Part shown: positions 1 to 8,081 of the stretch, piece after piece
How the letters are laid out: every line of letters begins with the position of its first letter
How positions within the stretch are numbered: position 1 is the stretch's first letter
Assembly: GCA_015478675.1 (NCBI GenBank)
Contig: JADMIH010000041.1
Span: 1 to 25,539, forward strand
Direction: 5' to 3'
Length of the DNA: 25,539 nucleotides
Source of the DNA: Chloroflexota bacterium
GTDB taxonomy: Bacteria; Chloroflexota; Chloroflexia; QHBQ01; JADMIH01
Notes under the pieces: generated by a model
What the model was told of the DNA's origin: nothing
Database searches by the model: none
What the model saw: only the letters and a program-made list of their open reading frames with translations
Made by a program: the position numbers and the translations under genes

Positions 1-151
1 TTCTGTGTGCATGAGGACCCAGCAAGAGAACTCCCAATTGGGGGCAGTGCTTACGCCCCAGGGCTTCTCAAGTCCAAAACCAATCAGCGGCACAGCGTTT
101 TCCGCTGCTTGATTTAGCATGCATAAGCCCTGGCTTACAGGGCGAGTATTG

Positions 152-181
152 TTTACAAAAGAGGCAAAGCTCGGTTATTAT
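152..181 (+). promoter_or_regulatory. sigma-70 type promoter for the CAX antiporter
   Basis: TTTACA (152-157) and TATTAT (176-181) are separated by 18 bp, each one base off consensus. Transcription would begin near 188, downstream of the most upstream in-frame ATG at 119, so translation must start further in. Confidence 0.55.
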
Positions 182-271
182 AGGGCGGAATTGACCTCTA
201 TGGTCTGCCATGTGAGGTCAAGCTCGCAAGAAAGTCCGTGCCAAGAGGCCAGGCCGAAGGGAAGAAACTAT

Positions 272-1366
272 TTGAACTCAACAGGAATCTTGAAGCTGAT
301 CGGGCGTAAGGTGCAGATCACCCTAGCTGTCGCGGTAGTTGCAACAGCGCTTACGCTTGTTTTAAGGAGCATTGGAGCAGGCAGCGTGGTCGTCTTTATC
401 CTCTCGGCTGTAGCTCTCGCGGCGCTCGCATCGCTCGTGGGTGACGGCACAGACCAGCTAGGACAGCGGATGGGTTCGGGGGCTACGGGCGTGCTACAGT
501 CGGCGCTTGGCAACCTGCCTGAGCTGTTTATCTCGATCTTCGCGCTGCAAGCGGGCCTGGTGGTTGTGGTGCAGACTGCCCTGGTCGGTTCTATCCTGGC
601 GAATACCTTGCTGGTGCTGGGGCTGGCTTTCTTCTTTGGCGGCCTCAAGAATGGCACGCAGACCTTCGGTGCAGGGCAAACCCGCTTGATGTCTACGCTC
701 CTTCTCCTCAGCGTGGCGGCCCTCGCCATCCCGACCCTCGCCACTGCTCCGGGCGGCCCTGACGCAGGCCACCGCGAAGACCTAAGCCTTATTTGCGCCG
801 TAGTGCTGCTGATCGTCTTCGCCGCTAGCATACCATTTTCATTGCGAGGCGGGCCGGGAGCGCATAGCGAGCATGAGGAGGCAGGAGCTTTGTGGCCACT
901 GCCTCTGGCCCTGGGGCTGCTGGCGCTGGCCGGAGTGGGCGCGGCGTTCGTCTCCGATTGGTTCGTGGAGGCTCTAAAGCCTTCGATGGCAACGCTTGGT
1001 CTATCGGAGGAGTTCGTGGGCCTGGTTATCGTGGCGATAGCAGGCAACGCCGTAGAAAATGTTGTTGGCGTGCAGATGGCCTGGCGCAACAAACCCGATC
1101 TGTCGATCAGCCTGATCCTGAATAGCAGCCTGCAAGTCTCTATCGCCTTGATCCCTGTGCTGGTTATTATCAGCCAGGTCATCCCAGGTGCACATCTTAC
1201 CCTGGTTCTGCCCATCCTGCTGGTAGCTGCCCTCGCCCTCACTGCACTGCTTTGTGCGCTTATCGTCAACGACGGCGAATCAACGTGGCTGGAAGGGTTA
1301 GCCTTGATAGCTCTCTACTTTATAATAGCAGCCAGCGTCTGGTGGGGGCCGGCTATCTCCCCATAG
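272..1366 (+). CDS. CAX-type Ca2+/H+ (cation/proton) antiporter
   Basis: An integral membrane protein of the Ca2+/cation antiporter superfamily that would export Ca2+ in exchange for protons. Almost the whole chain is hydrophobic and fits about 11 membrane helices in two homologous halves. Each half carries the family's alpha-repeat signature: GNLPELFISIFAL in the first and GNAVENVVGVQMA in the second, with the acidic residues (PEL, VEN) that normally bind the ion. An acidic loop (GAHSEHEEAG) joins the halves. The TTG at 272, preceded by GAAGGGAAG, is preferred. ATG codons at 119 and 200 lack ribosome sites, and the one at 119 lies upstream of the likely promoter. TTG 290 is also possible. 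The resulting 364 residues fit the usual family length. The reading frame ends at the edge of the decayed IS. Family confident; substrate (Ca2+ versus other cations) inferred. Confidence 0.85.
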   Translation: MNSTGILKLIGRKVQITLAVAVVATALTLVLRSIGAGSVVVFILSAVALAALASLVGDGTDQLGQRMGSGATGVLQSALGNLPELFISIFALQAGLVVVVQTALVGSILANTLLVLGLAFFFGGLKNGTQTFGAGQTRLMSTLLLLSVAALAIPTLATAPGGPDAGHREDLSLICAVVLLIVFAASIPFSLRGGPGAHSEHEEAGALWPLPLALGLLALAGVGAAFVSDWFVEALKPSMATLGLSEEFVGLVIVAIAGNAVENVVGVQMAWRNKPDLSISLILNSSLQVSIALIPVLVIISQVIPGAHLTLVLPILLVAALALTALLCALIVNDGESTWLEGLALIALYFIIAASVWWGPAISP

Positions 1367-1888
1367 AGGAGCATTCTACTATAACTGCGCGTCTTCACGG
1401 TAATGGTGCAACGTTCCACATCCCACCTCTCTACCTGGTAGTGCTCGTTCTTGCTGACCGGGTCGCGTCGCTTGGTCTTGGCTACTAGCCGGAGGCCCGC
1501 CGGCAACGACACTTCTGGGTGCGCCTCGTCAAGTTGAGGCACATGGTAGATTGCGCTCAGGAAGTTGATCCCTTTGACCATGCGGTCTTGAGAGTGGTCG
1601 TAATGCCACCGGATGATGTCATTCTCATCTGTATAAGGCTTCTCGTAGATGGAGTCATCAATGATGATGCAATCATCAGCGCGTTCGATAGCTCGCACGT
1701 GAGGCTTGACGATGTGCCGCAGGTCGGCGGAGGTGAACTTGCATTGCTAGAGAAAGCGTTGGATGCGGCCATGACTGACGCTAGACTGACGCTACCACAT
1801 AACAGAGCAGACATCCTGTGCCTGTGGTTTGGCTGAACGAGCTAATCAGATAGTCCGAGTACAGGTGCAACAATTCCTTGTCGTTCAC
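1367..1888 (-). pseudogene. decayed IS4/IS701-like transposase, 3'-truncated
   Basis: The first half of a DDE transposase is readable across several frames. It starts at a GTG at 1888 with NDKELLHLYSDYLISSFSQTT, continues in a second frame as MSALLCGSVS, then in a third as SHGRIQRFL, a TAG stop (1747-1749), and QCKFTSADLRHIVKPHVR. The open stretch that follows has DDSIYEKPYTDEN and WHYDHSQDRMVKGIN. The IDDS Asp and YTDEN motif are typical of this transposase group. The homology fades after KNEHYQ near 1437, so the catalytic C-terminal half is missing. Lesions are therefore a frameshift near 1815, a tandem 11-bp duplication, a nonsense codon and a 3' truncation. The gene is certainly dead. The exact IS family is inferred from motifs. 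Confidence 0.8.
1773..1794. repeat. 11-bp tandem duplication inside the transposase remnant
   Basis: GACTGACGCTA occurs twice in direct succession (1773-1783 and 1784-1794). Removing one copy restores the expected order SVS-HGRI in the transposase, so the duplication is an inactivating frameshift. Confidence 0.85.
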
Positions 1889-1904
1889 CTTTTGGTTTAT
1901 CCAA

Positions 1905-1929
1905 CCTTGCGCTACGTGAGGTGAGTTAC
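1905..1929 (-). mobile_element. terminal inverted-repeat end of the decayed IS
   Basis: Read on the minus strand from 1929 inwards the sequence begins GTAACTCACCTCACGTAG. It lies just upstream of the transposase start and matches 16 of 18 bases of the inverted-repeat arm of the 96-bp element at 3430-3525. No matching opposite end was found near 1367-1440, which agrees with truncation of the IS. Confidence 0.6.
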
Positions 1930-1960
1930 CGTGAAGTTTACCTGCTACATGAGGAGAGTA

Positions 1961-3376
1961 CTAATCCGCACTGACCAGCGCGACCATGGCATCGCGAGTA
2001 GGCCCCGCCGATGGGCGTGGTCCGGCGGACATCATCTCGGTAAAGATGCGCTCGACGCGCTCTTGCATTTCAAAGTCATCATCGAACACGCCGGTGCGGT
2101 CAAGGAAACCCCCGCGGCGGGTCGTTTTGCGGAACACCTCAGGGTCGCGCATGGCCACGGCTGCGGTAGCTATAAGCATGAAAAGTGGGTAGGAGCCGGT
2201 GCGCTTCGTTACGTCAAGCTTCTCGCCCTGCCACATGCGAGTGCGATCATTGTCGGAATCGCGGGCCAGAGCGAAGCGCTCGGCGGCTTCGGGGAAGGTA
2301 GCCGCGAAGTAGGAGGCAGCCGCGTCCGCAGGTTCGCCTGGGTGGGTAGCAATGGCGCGGGCAAGCTCTACTGCATGTACCAGCGACATCGAGACACCCA
2401 GCGCAAAGCTGGGGTTTGTGTGGCAATATGCATCAGCCACCGGGAGAATGCCCCCAGCGACCGGCTGACCCCCCGGAGCATAGTTGCGCAGGGTATTCTG
2501 CAGGCTGCCCATGGGGAGTACAGGGGTGATGGGGCCGGCAAACTGGGGATCGACGAGGGGCTGCATGAGGGGGATCGAGCGGCAGACGGCCATGAACGCA
2601 TCTTCACGGCGGAGCTCGCGGAGATCACGGTCCCACGTAGGCACCATTATCACTATAGCAAAGGTGAGGTTGTCCCCAATGAAGGTGGCGAAAGCGGCGT
2701 AACCGAGATCGCCGCGCGGGAAGGTGAGCCAGGGTCCATCAGGGAAGCGATTGCCCTGGTGGACCTGGAAGTAACGGCTGTAGTAGACGAGATTGCAATC
2801 CGACGAATCGATCTCAGGGGGCCTGCCGCCGAGCGTAGGCAACCAGGAGGGCACAGGCGACCGCCGCCCCATGGCATCCACCACCAGGTCGCCTTCGATC
2901 TGCTCACCGGTGGAGGTCCGGACGCCCCGGACACGAGGCACTGGTCCTGTATCACCGAACAGGCCTGTCACATGCGTATGCGGGCGAGCGGCGATGTTGG
3001 GTTCGGCGAGCGCAGCGTTGCGGAGCGCCCACTCGATTACTTCGCGGCGAACACAGAGGTAGACCATGTCGGGGTCCACGACGGGCGCTCCACCAGGAGC
3101 TTTGCGCCAAACCTCGTGATCGAAAGCCCCAGCCGCAAGCAAGGCATCGAACACGTCGGGAAGCGTCTCGCGCAGCACTTTGCGACCCCTGGGTATAAAA
3201 GCGTGGGGCTGGTGGAAATGAGGGATACCGGCGCGGGGCCAGCCGAAGGACGCTTGCCAGCTATCGTCCCGGTCTAACGGGTCACGCTCGAGCAACGTAG
3301 CACGGTGCCCGGCGCGCGCCAGCACAAGCGCGGAAGCGAGACCGGCCATTCCGCCTCCAGCAACGACAATATTCAT
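1961..3376 (-). CDS. FAD-dependent oxidoreductase (monooxygenase/halogenase-like)
   Basis: A 471-residue flavoprotein of the class that includes aromatic-ring hydroxylases, geranylgeranyl reductases and flavin halogenases. The N-terminus is a dinucleotide-binding Rossmann motif (G7-G-G9-M-A-G12, followed by an acidic LLERD at the end of strand 2). A DAMGRRS segment around residue 170 matches the second FAD contact (DG motif). LPVADAYCHTNPSFALG around residue 320 matches the third flavin-binding motif, with ADA in place of GDA. The substrate cannot be told from sequence. No signal peptide or membrane helix is visible. The ATG at 3376 has no clear ribosome site, but lies 6 nt after a good -10 box, which suggests a leaderless message. 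It is transcribed away from the MITE and the sigma-factor remnant and stands alone. Confidence 0.8.
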   Translation of the reverse strand: MNIVVAGGGMAGLASALVLARAGHRATLLERDPLDRDDSWQASFGWPRAGIPHFHQPHAFIPRGRKVLRETLPDVFDALLAAGAFDHEVWRKAPGGAPVVDPDMVYLCVRREVIEWALRNAALAEPNIAARPHTHVTGLFGDTGPVPRVRGVRTSTGEQIEGDLVVDAMGRRSPVPSWLPTLGGRPPEIDSSDCNLVYYSRYFQVHQGNRFPDGPWLTFPRGDLGYAAFATFIGDNLTFAIVIMVPTWDRDLRELRREDAFMAVCRSIPLMQPLVDPQFAGPITPVLPMGSLQNTLRNYAPGGQPVAGGILPVADAYCHTNPSFALGVSMSLVHAVELARAIATHPGEPADAAASYFAATFPEAAERFALARDSDNDRTRMWQGEKLDVTKRTGSYPLFMLIATAAVAMRDPEVFRKTTRRGGFLDRTGVFDDDFEMQERVERIFTEMMSAGPRPSAGPTRDAMVALVSAD

Positions 3377-3382
3377 ACTCAG

Positions 3383-3411
3383 AATATACTGCGATTCGCT
3401 GAGGCAGTCAA
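3383..3411 (-). promoter_or_regulatory. strong sigma-70 promoter giving a likely leaderless mRNA
   Basis: On the minus strand TTGACT (3411-3406), a 17-bp spacer and TATATT (3388-3383) precede the ATG at 3376 by only 6 nt. A start site at the usual distance falls on or next to the A of the initiation codon. Confidence 0.7.
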
Positions 3412-3429
3412 CAGGTCAGGACGAAAAGC

Positions 3430-3525
3430 AAGTAACTCGCCTTACGCAGGCGCTCGAGGGTATCAACCATCTCTCCTTCTCCAACATGGGCGGCTCATGG
3501 ACCTCCTGCGTAAGGTGAGTTACTT
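3430..3525. mobile_element. 96-bp MITE-like element with 21-bp terminal inverted repeats
   Basis: The left arm (3430-3450) and right arm (3505-3525) are inverted copies with one mismatch in 21; the shared core is GTAACTCRCCTTACGCAGG. The 54-bp interior has no ORF. The arms match the surviving end of the decayed IS at 1905-1929, so this is probably a non-autonomous derivative moved by that transposase family. No target duplication is obvious. It could instead be a large hairpin regulatory element, as it lies between two divergent genes. Confidence 0.6.
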
Positions 3526-3572
3526 AATAGAGGAGGGAGCCTTCATAAATAGGTGGCAAATGGAGGTGGTAC

Positions 3573-3950
3573 ATGACTGAACAGGAAGCTGTGAGGCAAC
3601 TGAAGCGTGGGGACGTGGGAGGGCTAGAGCATCTTGTACAACTGTATGCGGCACAGGCTCTACGAGTCTCTTATCTGGTAAGTCATGACTATGCAACGTC
3701 TGAGGATATTGCCCAAGAGGCTTTCTTGCGTGCGTATGAATGCATAGACCAATTTGATGCTGCGTAAGGCTTTGGCCGTTGTTTCTCCATAGAGTGATTA
3801 ACGCAACACTCCGAGCAACTGTCGTTGACCCCTGGTCCGAGAATTTATGGGTACATTGTAGAGTGTCTTTATCTATACTACATCACATTTCGCGCGCCAA
3901 TTCCCGCCCCACCCTTCATGGATGTGCAAAACTCCACCCTGCGCCTGATT
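3573..3950 (+). pseudogene. frameshifted ECF sigma-70 factor remnant
   Basis: The ATG at 3573 sits behind an excellent ribosome site (GGAGGTGG). The first 64 codons encode sigma region 2: QLKRGDVGGLEHLVQLY, then YATSEDIAQEAFLRAYECIDQFDAA. The frame stops at TAA (3765-3767). Shifting frame there continues with RLWPLFLHRVINATLRA, which fits region 2.4, and runs open to a TGA near 3950. Region 4 (the -35-binding HTH) is not recognisable. The gene therefore has a frameshift and a lost C-terminus and cannot make a normal ECF sigma factor (usually about 180 residues). The intact start and ribosome site suggest recent decay. A short region-2 peptide could still be translated. Confidence 0.7.
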
Positions 3951-3977
3951 GACCTCCCTTTGTCCCTTTGGTATACT
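3949..3977 (+). promoter_or_regulatory. sigma-70 promoter of uvrA
   Basis: TTGACC (3949-3954), a 17-bp spacer and TATACT (3972-3977). Both boxes are one base from consensus. The start site falls near 3984, giving a leader of about 155 nt. Confidence 0.75.
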
Positions 3978-3984
3978 AATAACT

Positions 3985-3996
3985 GAACACCTGTTC
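3985..3996. promoter_or_regulatory. LexA (SOS) operator, Gram-positive type
   Basis: GAACACCTGTTC is a GAAC-N4-GTTC palindrome matching the core of the Bacillus/Actinobacteria LexA box (CGAACRNRYGTTYC). It overlaps the predicted uvrA start site, where a bound repressor would block transcription. uvrA is a classic SOS gene, so the placement supports the call. Confidence 0.7.
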
Positions 3997-4001
3997 TACT
4001 T

Positions 4002-4127
4002 ATGTCTACTTGGGAACCCCAACGGGCCTCTGAGAAATGGAAGGTTTATAGCTCCCAGGGTGCTCTGAGTACTCATATCAGCTTTGCCACGCAATGGGCT
4101 GTGCCTTGTATTCACCTTACCAAATAA
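4002..4127 (+). CDS. possible upstream ORF in the uvrA leader
   Basis: A 41-codon frame begins at the ATG at 4002, about 18 nt after the predicted start site. It fills the leader and ends with a TAA (4125-4127) that overlaps the uvrA ribosome site, 10 nt before the uvrA ATG. It has no purine-rich ribosome site. An open run of this length can occur by chance, so this is a candidate leader peptide only. The stop lies in a small hairpin (CCTTA 4115-4119 with TAAGG 4125-4129) that could mask the uvrA ribosome site. Confidence 0.2.
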   Translation: MSTWEPQRASEKWKVYSSQGALSTHISFATQWAVPCIHLTK

Positions 4128-4137
4128 GGATAATTAA

Positions 4138-7100
4138 ATGCTCCGAAGTTATAACAAGTCAGACTCAAGAAAAGGATACTCTCTAGAAGCTATGCCACAG
4201 GTAGAATACCAGCGTTTGCCGGGCCACGCGCAAACCCATATCGTGGTGCGCGGCGCTCGCGAGCACAATCTCAAAAACATAGACATCGCCATCCCGCGTG
4301 ATAAGCTTGTGGTCATCACGGGCCTATCCGGTTCGGGCAAGTCGTCGCTCGCCTTCGACACTATTTACGCTGAAGGTCAGCGTCGTTACGTCGAGTCCCT
4401 TTCTGCCTATGCCCGCCAGTTCCTGGGGCAAATGGAAAAGCCCGATGTTGACCTGATAGAAGGTCTCTCACCCGCTATCTCGATTGACCAGAAAGGGGCG
4501 TCACGCAACCCGCGCTCCACAGTAGGCACCATCACCGAGGTCTACGACTACATGCGCCTTTTGTTCGCGCGGGTAGGGCACCCGCATTGCCCAGTCTGTG
4601 GGCGCGAGATAGAGCAGCAAACAGTGCAAGAGATAGTGGACGCTGTGCAGGCGCTTCCCGACGGCACACGCATCATGGTGCTGGCCCCGATCATCAAAGC
4701 ACGCAAGGGCGAGCACCAGAAGGTGATGGAAGACCTGCGCAAAGCAGGCTATGTTCGCGCCCGCATAGATGGTGAGGTGCGCGACCTTGACACCACTATT
4801 GACCTTGAAAAGTACAAGATGCACACCATAGAGGCTGTAGTAGACCGCCTGGTAATCCACCCTCCTGACGAAGGGACAGGGGACCAGGAGTCAGGGATTA
4901 GCGACGAAGTAACCTCCAACCCCAAGCTCCAGGCCTTGAATCCAATAGACCCGGATCGTGCAAGGCTCGCCGACTCAGTGGAAACTGCCCTCAAGCTCGG
5001 ACAAGGGTCGGTTCTTGTCTCGATAATAGATGGCGAAGAGCTGATGTTCTCGGAGCATTTCGCTTGCCCTAACTGCGGTATCTCTATAGGGGCTGTCGAG
5101 CCGCGCACCTTCTCATTCAACTCGCCACATGGAGCCTGTCCGGTCTGCACAGGTCTGGGCACTCAGATCGAACCTGACCCGGAATTGATCGTGCCCGACC
5201 TCAATCTCAGCATTATCGAGGGGGGGCTTGCACCCTGGGCGCGTTCGTTCCAGCAGGGCGACAGCTATATGGCCGAAATCCTGGAGGGTGTAGGCAGCAC
5301 GTTTGGCTTCGACCTGGAAACTCCGCTAAACGCACTCAGCGAGGAGCAGATGAAGGTGCTCCTCTTTGGAAGCGAGGAAAAGGTGAAGGTGCGGCACAAG
5401 AGCTACCAGGGGCGCTGGCAGGAGTATGACGTGACCTTTGAGGGCGCAATTAATATCGTCAAGCGCCGGCACGCTGAGACCAACTCGGAAACCGTCAGGC
5501 AAGAGCTAGAACGCTTCATGAGCAACCGCCCCTGCCAGGCATGCCGGGGCCAGCGCCTCAAGCCGGAGAGCCTGTGGGTTACTGTAGACGAGAAGTCTAT
5601 ATCGCACGTGGGGTCTCTTTCGGTGCGCGAGGCTGCGCGCTTCTTCAACTATCTGGCAGGCGAAAGCGACAAGCCCACTCCCCTCTCAGAGAAAGAGCAG
5701 CTAATCGCCCGCCAGGTGCTCAAAGAGATAAAGGCTCGCCTCGGCTTCCTGGTGGATGTGGGTCTTGAGTACCTGACGATCAACCGTACCGCTGCTACCC
5801 TTGCGGGCGGAGAAGCTCAACGCATCCGCCTCGCCACACAGATAGGATCGTCGCTCATGGGGGTGCTTTATATACTGGACGAGCCGTCTATTGGGCTGCA
5901 CCAGCGCGACAACGCCCGCCTGATCAACACGCTCATACGCTTGCGCGACCTCGGCAACACCCTGATCGTGGTGGAGCATGACGAAGAAACTATGCGGGTG
6001 GCCGATTGGATCATTGATATAGGTCCGGGCGCGGGGGAGCATGGCGGCAGCGTGGTAGCCGAAGGCAGCTACGAAGACATAGTGGACGCTCCCGACTCGA
6101 TAACGGGCAAGTACCTCAGGGGCGAGCGCCAGATAGCTGTGCCCAAGAAGCGGCGCAAAGGCAACGGCAAGAGCATCGTTGTACATGGCGCGCACGAAAA
6201 CAACCTCAAAGATCTGACGGTGGCGTTCCCACTGGGCGAGTTCATCTGTGTGACGGGCGTATCCGGCTCCGGTAAGTCCACGCTGGTGCATGAGGTGTTG
6301 TCGCGCAAGCTGGCGCAGGTGCTCAACAGATCGCGGGAACGCCCAGGCGCGCACAAGAGCATAGAGGGGATCGAGAATATAGATAAGATAATCGAGATAG
6401 ACCAATCACCCATCGGCAGGACACCGCGCTCGAACCCCGCCACATACACAGGAGCTTTCACACCGATCCGTGAAATCTTTGCCAAAGTGCCGGAAGCCAG
6501 AGTGCGCGGGTACGACTCGGGCCGCTTCTCTTTCAACGTGAAGGGCGGGCGTTGTGAGGCGTGCCGGGGCGAAGGCATCATCGAGATCGAGATGCAGTTC
6601 CTGCCCGATGTGTACGTGCCCTGCGAAGTATGTCACGGCACGCGCTTCAATCGCGAGACGCTGGAGATACGCTACAAAGGCAAGAACATAGCCGAAGTGC
6701 TTGACATGACGGTGGAGGAAGCCAACACCTTCTTCGATAGCGTGCCTGCGATCAAGAACAAGCTCAAGACGCTTTGCGAAGTGGGCCTGGGCTACATCCG
6801 GGTGGGTCAACCCGCGACCACCCTCTCCGGCGGCGAAGCACAGCGCATCAAGCTGGCAACCGAGCTATCACGTCGCGCTACAGGCAAGACTTTCTACATA
6901 CTGGACGAACCGACCACCGGCCTCCACTTCGCGGATATAGACAAGCTGCTCCAACTGTTGCAGAGGCTCACCGACGGCGGAAACAGCGTGCTGGTGATTG
7001 AGCACAACCTCGATGTCATCAAGACAGCCGATTGGATAATAGACCTCGGCCCCGAAGGTGGCGACGCGGGCGGGCAGATAATTGCCGTAGGCACACCAGA

Positions 7101-7194
7101 GGAGGTAGCCGACACCCCAGGCTCATACACAGGCGAGTTCCTCAAGCGCGTACTGCCACAGCAGAAGGAAAAGGCCCGTCAGGGAGCGGCGTGA
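4138..7194 (+). CDS. uvrA: excinuclease ABC subunit A (UvrA)
   Basis: The damage-recognition ATPase of nucleotide excision repair; a dimer loads UvrB onto lesions. Two ABC ATPase halves are complete: Walker [10 protein letters not shown] (K68) and GVSGSGKST (K713), signature loops LAGGEAQR and LSGGEAQR, and Walker [11 protein letters not shown] and [10 protein letters not shown]. Zinc-module cysteines are present at C310/C313 with CPVC near 332, at C466/C469, and in the C-terminal CEACRGEG (C806/C809) with CEVCHG near 830. At 1018 residues it is longer than the usual 940-960. There are about 20 extra N-terminal residues and an insertion at about 243-274 ([12 protein letters not shown] and onward) built partly from a dispersed repeat. 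The start at 4138 has AAGGA 8 nt upstream; the in-frame ATG at 4192 is the alternative. The next gene overlaps its stop by 4 nt. Confidence 0.97.
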   Translation: MLRSYNKSDSRKGYSLEAMPQVEYQRLPGHAQTHIVVRGAREHNLKNIDIAIPRDKLVVITGLSGSGKSSLAFDTIYAEGQRRYVESLSAYARQFLGQMEKPDVDLIEGLSPAISIDQKGASRNPRSTVGTITEVYDYMRLLFARVGHPHCPVCGREIEQQTVQEIVDAVQALPDGTRIMVLAPIIKARKGEHQKVMEDLRKAGYVRARIDGEVRDLDTTIDLEKYKMHTIEAVVDRLVIHPPDEGTGDQESGISDEVTSNPKLQALNPIDPDRARLADSVETALKLGQGSVLVSIIDGEELMFSEHFACPNCGISIGAVEPRTFSFNSPHGACPVCTGLGTQIEPDPELIVPDLNLSIIEGGLAPWARSFQQGDSYMAEILEGVGSTFGFDLETPLNALSEEQMKVLLFGSEEKVKVRHKSYQGRWQEYDVTFEGAINIVKRRHAETNSETVRQELERFMSNRPCQACRGQRLKPESLWVTVDEKSISHVGSLSVREAARFFNYLAGESDKPTPLSEKEQLIARQVLKEIKARLGFLVDVGLEYLTINRTAATLAGGEAQRIRLATQIGSSLMGVLYILDEPSIGLHQRDNARLINTLIRLRDLGNTLIVVEHDEETMRVADWIIDIGPGAGEHGGSVVAEGSYEDIVDAPDSITGKYLRGERQIAVPKKRRKGNGKSIVVHGAHENNLKDLTVAFPLGEFICVTGVSGSGKSTLVHEVLSRKLAQVLNRSRERPGAHKSIEGIENIDKIIEIDQSPIGRTPRSNPATYTGAFTPIREIFAKVPEARVRGYDSGRFSFNVKGGRCEACRGEGIIEIEMQFLPDVYVPCEVCHGTRFNRETLEIRYKGKNIAEVLDMTVEEANTFFDSVPAIKNKLKTLCEVGLGYIRVGQPATTLSGGEAQRIKLATELSRRATGKTFYILDEPTTGLHFADIDKLLQLLQRLTDGGNSVLVIEHNLDVIKTADWIIDLGPEGGDAGGQIIAVGTPEEVADTPGSYTGEFLKRVLPQQKEKARQGAA

Positions 7195-7946
7195 CGGATC
7201 AGCCCGCCGTCTTCTACAGGTGTAGGGGCTACGGCAGCCCAACAGTAGTAATGGATGCCGGACTTGGAGATACATCCCGCACATGGGGGGCCGTTGAGCC
7301 GGAAGTAGCCAGGTTCACGCGGGTCTTCGTATATGACCGTAAAGGCATAGGTGCCAGCCAGAGTGGGTCCAGGCCCCGCAATAGCCGCCAAATGGTGAGT
7401 GAGCTTCGTGACCTGTTGTCGATCGCCGGTATCGCGCCTCCGTATGTGCTGGTTGGGCACTCTTTTGGCGGGTTGAACATGATCCTATTCGCCAGTCTCC
7501 ACCCAGACGAAGCTAAAGGTCTGGTGCTGGTAGATACGCCTCACCCAAACCGGATAGCGGCAGAAAGAAAGCTCCTGTCTCCTGAGCAAATGCGGCGTTA
7601 CATCGATAGCTTCAACGGCAATAGTGAAGGTATGACTTTGGAGGAGCGCGAAGAGAGCAGCGAGCAAGTAAGCGCAGCGCCGCCGCTACCGGATATACCT
7701 CTCGTAGTGCTACACAGTGGAACTTTCACCAGGCCGGCAGGTTGGCCCGTTAGAGCATTAGAACAGAGTTTTATCGAAGGGCAAAAAGACCTGGCAAGTA
7801 GGACACCACAGGGCAAGCGGGTAGTTGTAGAGGGAAGAGGCCATTACATCCAGCACGACCACCCTGAACTGGTCATAGAGGCAATCAGCGAAGTGGTCGA
7901 GAGGGCGCGTGCCGCAGAGCGTTTAGAAGAGGGGAAACAGAGATAG
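7191..7946 (+). CDS. alpha/beta hydrolase
   Basis: A 251-residue alpha/beta-hydrolase-fold enzyme, probably a cytosolic esterase-like hydrolase of unknown substrate. The GTG start at 7191 overlaps the uvrA TGA (GTGA) and follows AGGGAG, which points to translational coupling with uvrA; an ATG at 7032 lies deep within uvrA and is unlikely. The nucleophile elbow is GHSFGG (S91). [10 protein letters not shown] marks the usual strand-4 region, LVLVDTPHP follows the elbow, and [12 protein letters not shown] supplies the catalytic His (H218). The acid is probably in the segment around [11 protein letters not shown], where the expected Asp is not obvious, so the acid residue is uncertain. Coupling suggests co-expression in the SOS response, but a repair role cannot be inferred from that alone. 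Confidence 0.85.
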   Translation: MTDQPAVFYRCRGYGSPTVVMDAGLGDTSRTWGAVEPEVARFTRVFVYDRKGIGASQSGSRPRNSRQMVSELRDLLSIAGIAPPYVLVGHSFGGLNMILFASLHPDEAKGLVLVDTPHPNRIAAERKLLSPEQMRRYIDSFNGNSEGMTLEEREESSEQVSAAPPLPDIPLVVLHSGTFTRPAGWPVRALEQSFIEGQKDLASRTPQGKRVVVEGRGHYIQHDHPELVIEAISEVVERARAAERLEEGKQR

Positions 7947-8081
7947 CAAAACGGTGGCCGAGAATGGCAAGATAGACGGGCAAGCCTCGCCTGATCGCCA
8001 GGCAAGTACAAGGCAATTGCCATATCCAGCTATGCAAGGGAACATGTAATCACTTCGGGCACTACTTACCAGGGAGGAACA

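Noticed and set aside
58..133. Inverted repeat CCAGGGCTT / AAGCCCTGG near the left edge
   Set aside because: Only 9 bp with a loop of more than 50 bp and no neighbouring signal; probably chance.
119..271. N-terminal extension of the antiporter from the ATG at 119
   Set aside because: It starts upstream of the predicted promoter, has no ribosome site, and adds a non-hydrophobic stretch with no counterpart in the family.
268..1269. Long minus-strand frame of 333 codons opposite the antiporter
   Set aside because: It lies fully antisense to a clear membrane protein, has a low-complexity Arg/Ser/Thr/Ala composition typical of shadow frames, and shows no domain or ribosome site.
1931..3277. Plus-strand frame of 448 codons opposite the FAD oxidoreductase
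   Set aside because: It is the antisense shadow of a protein with three FAD motifs and shows no recognisable domain of its own.
5701..6405. Minus-strand frame of 234 codons inside uvrA
   Set aside because: Antisense to conserved ATPase motifs of UvrA, with no translation signals.
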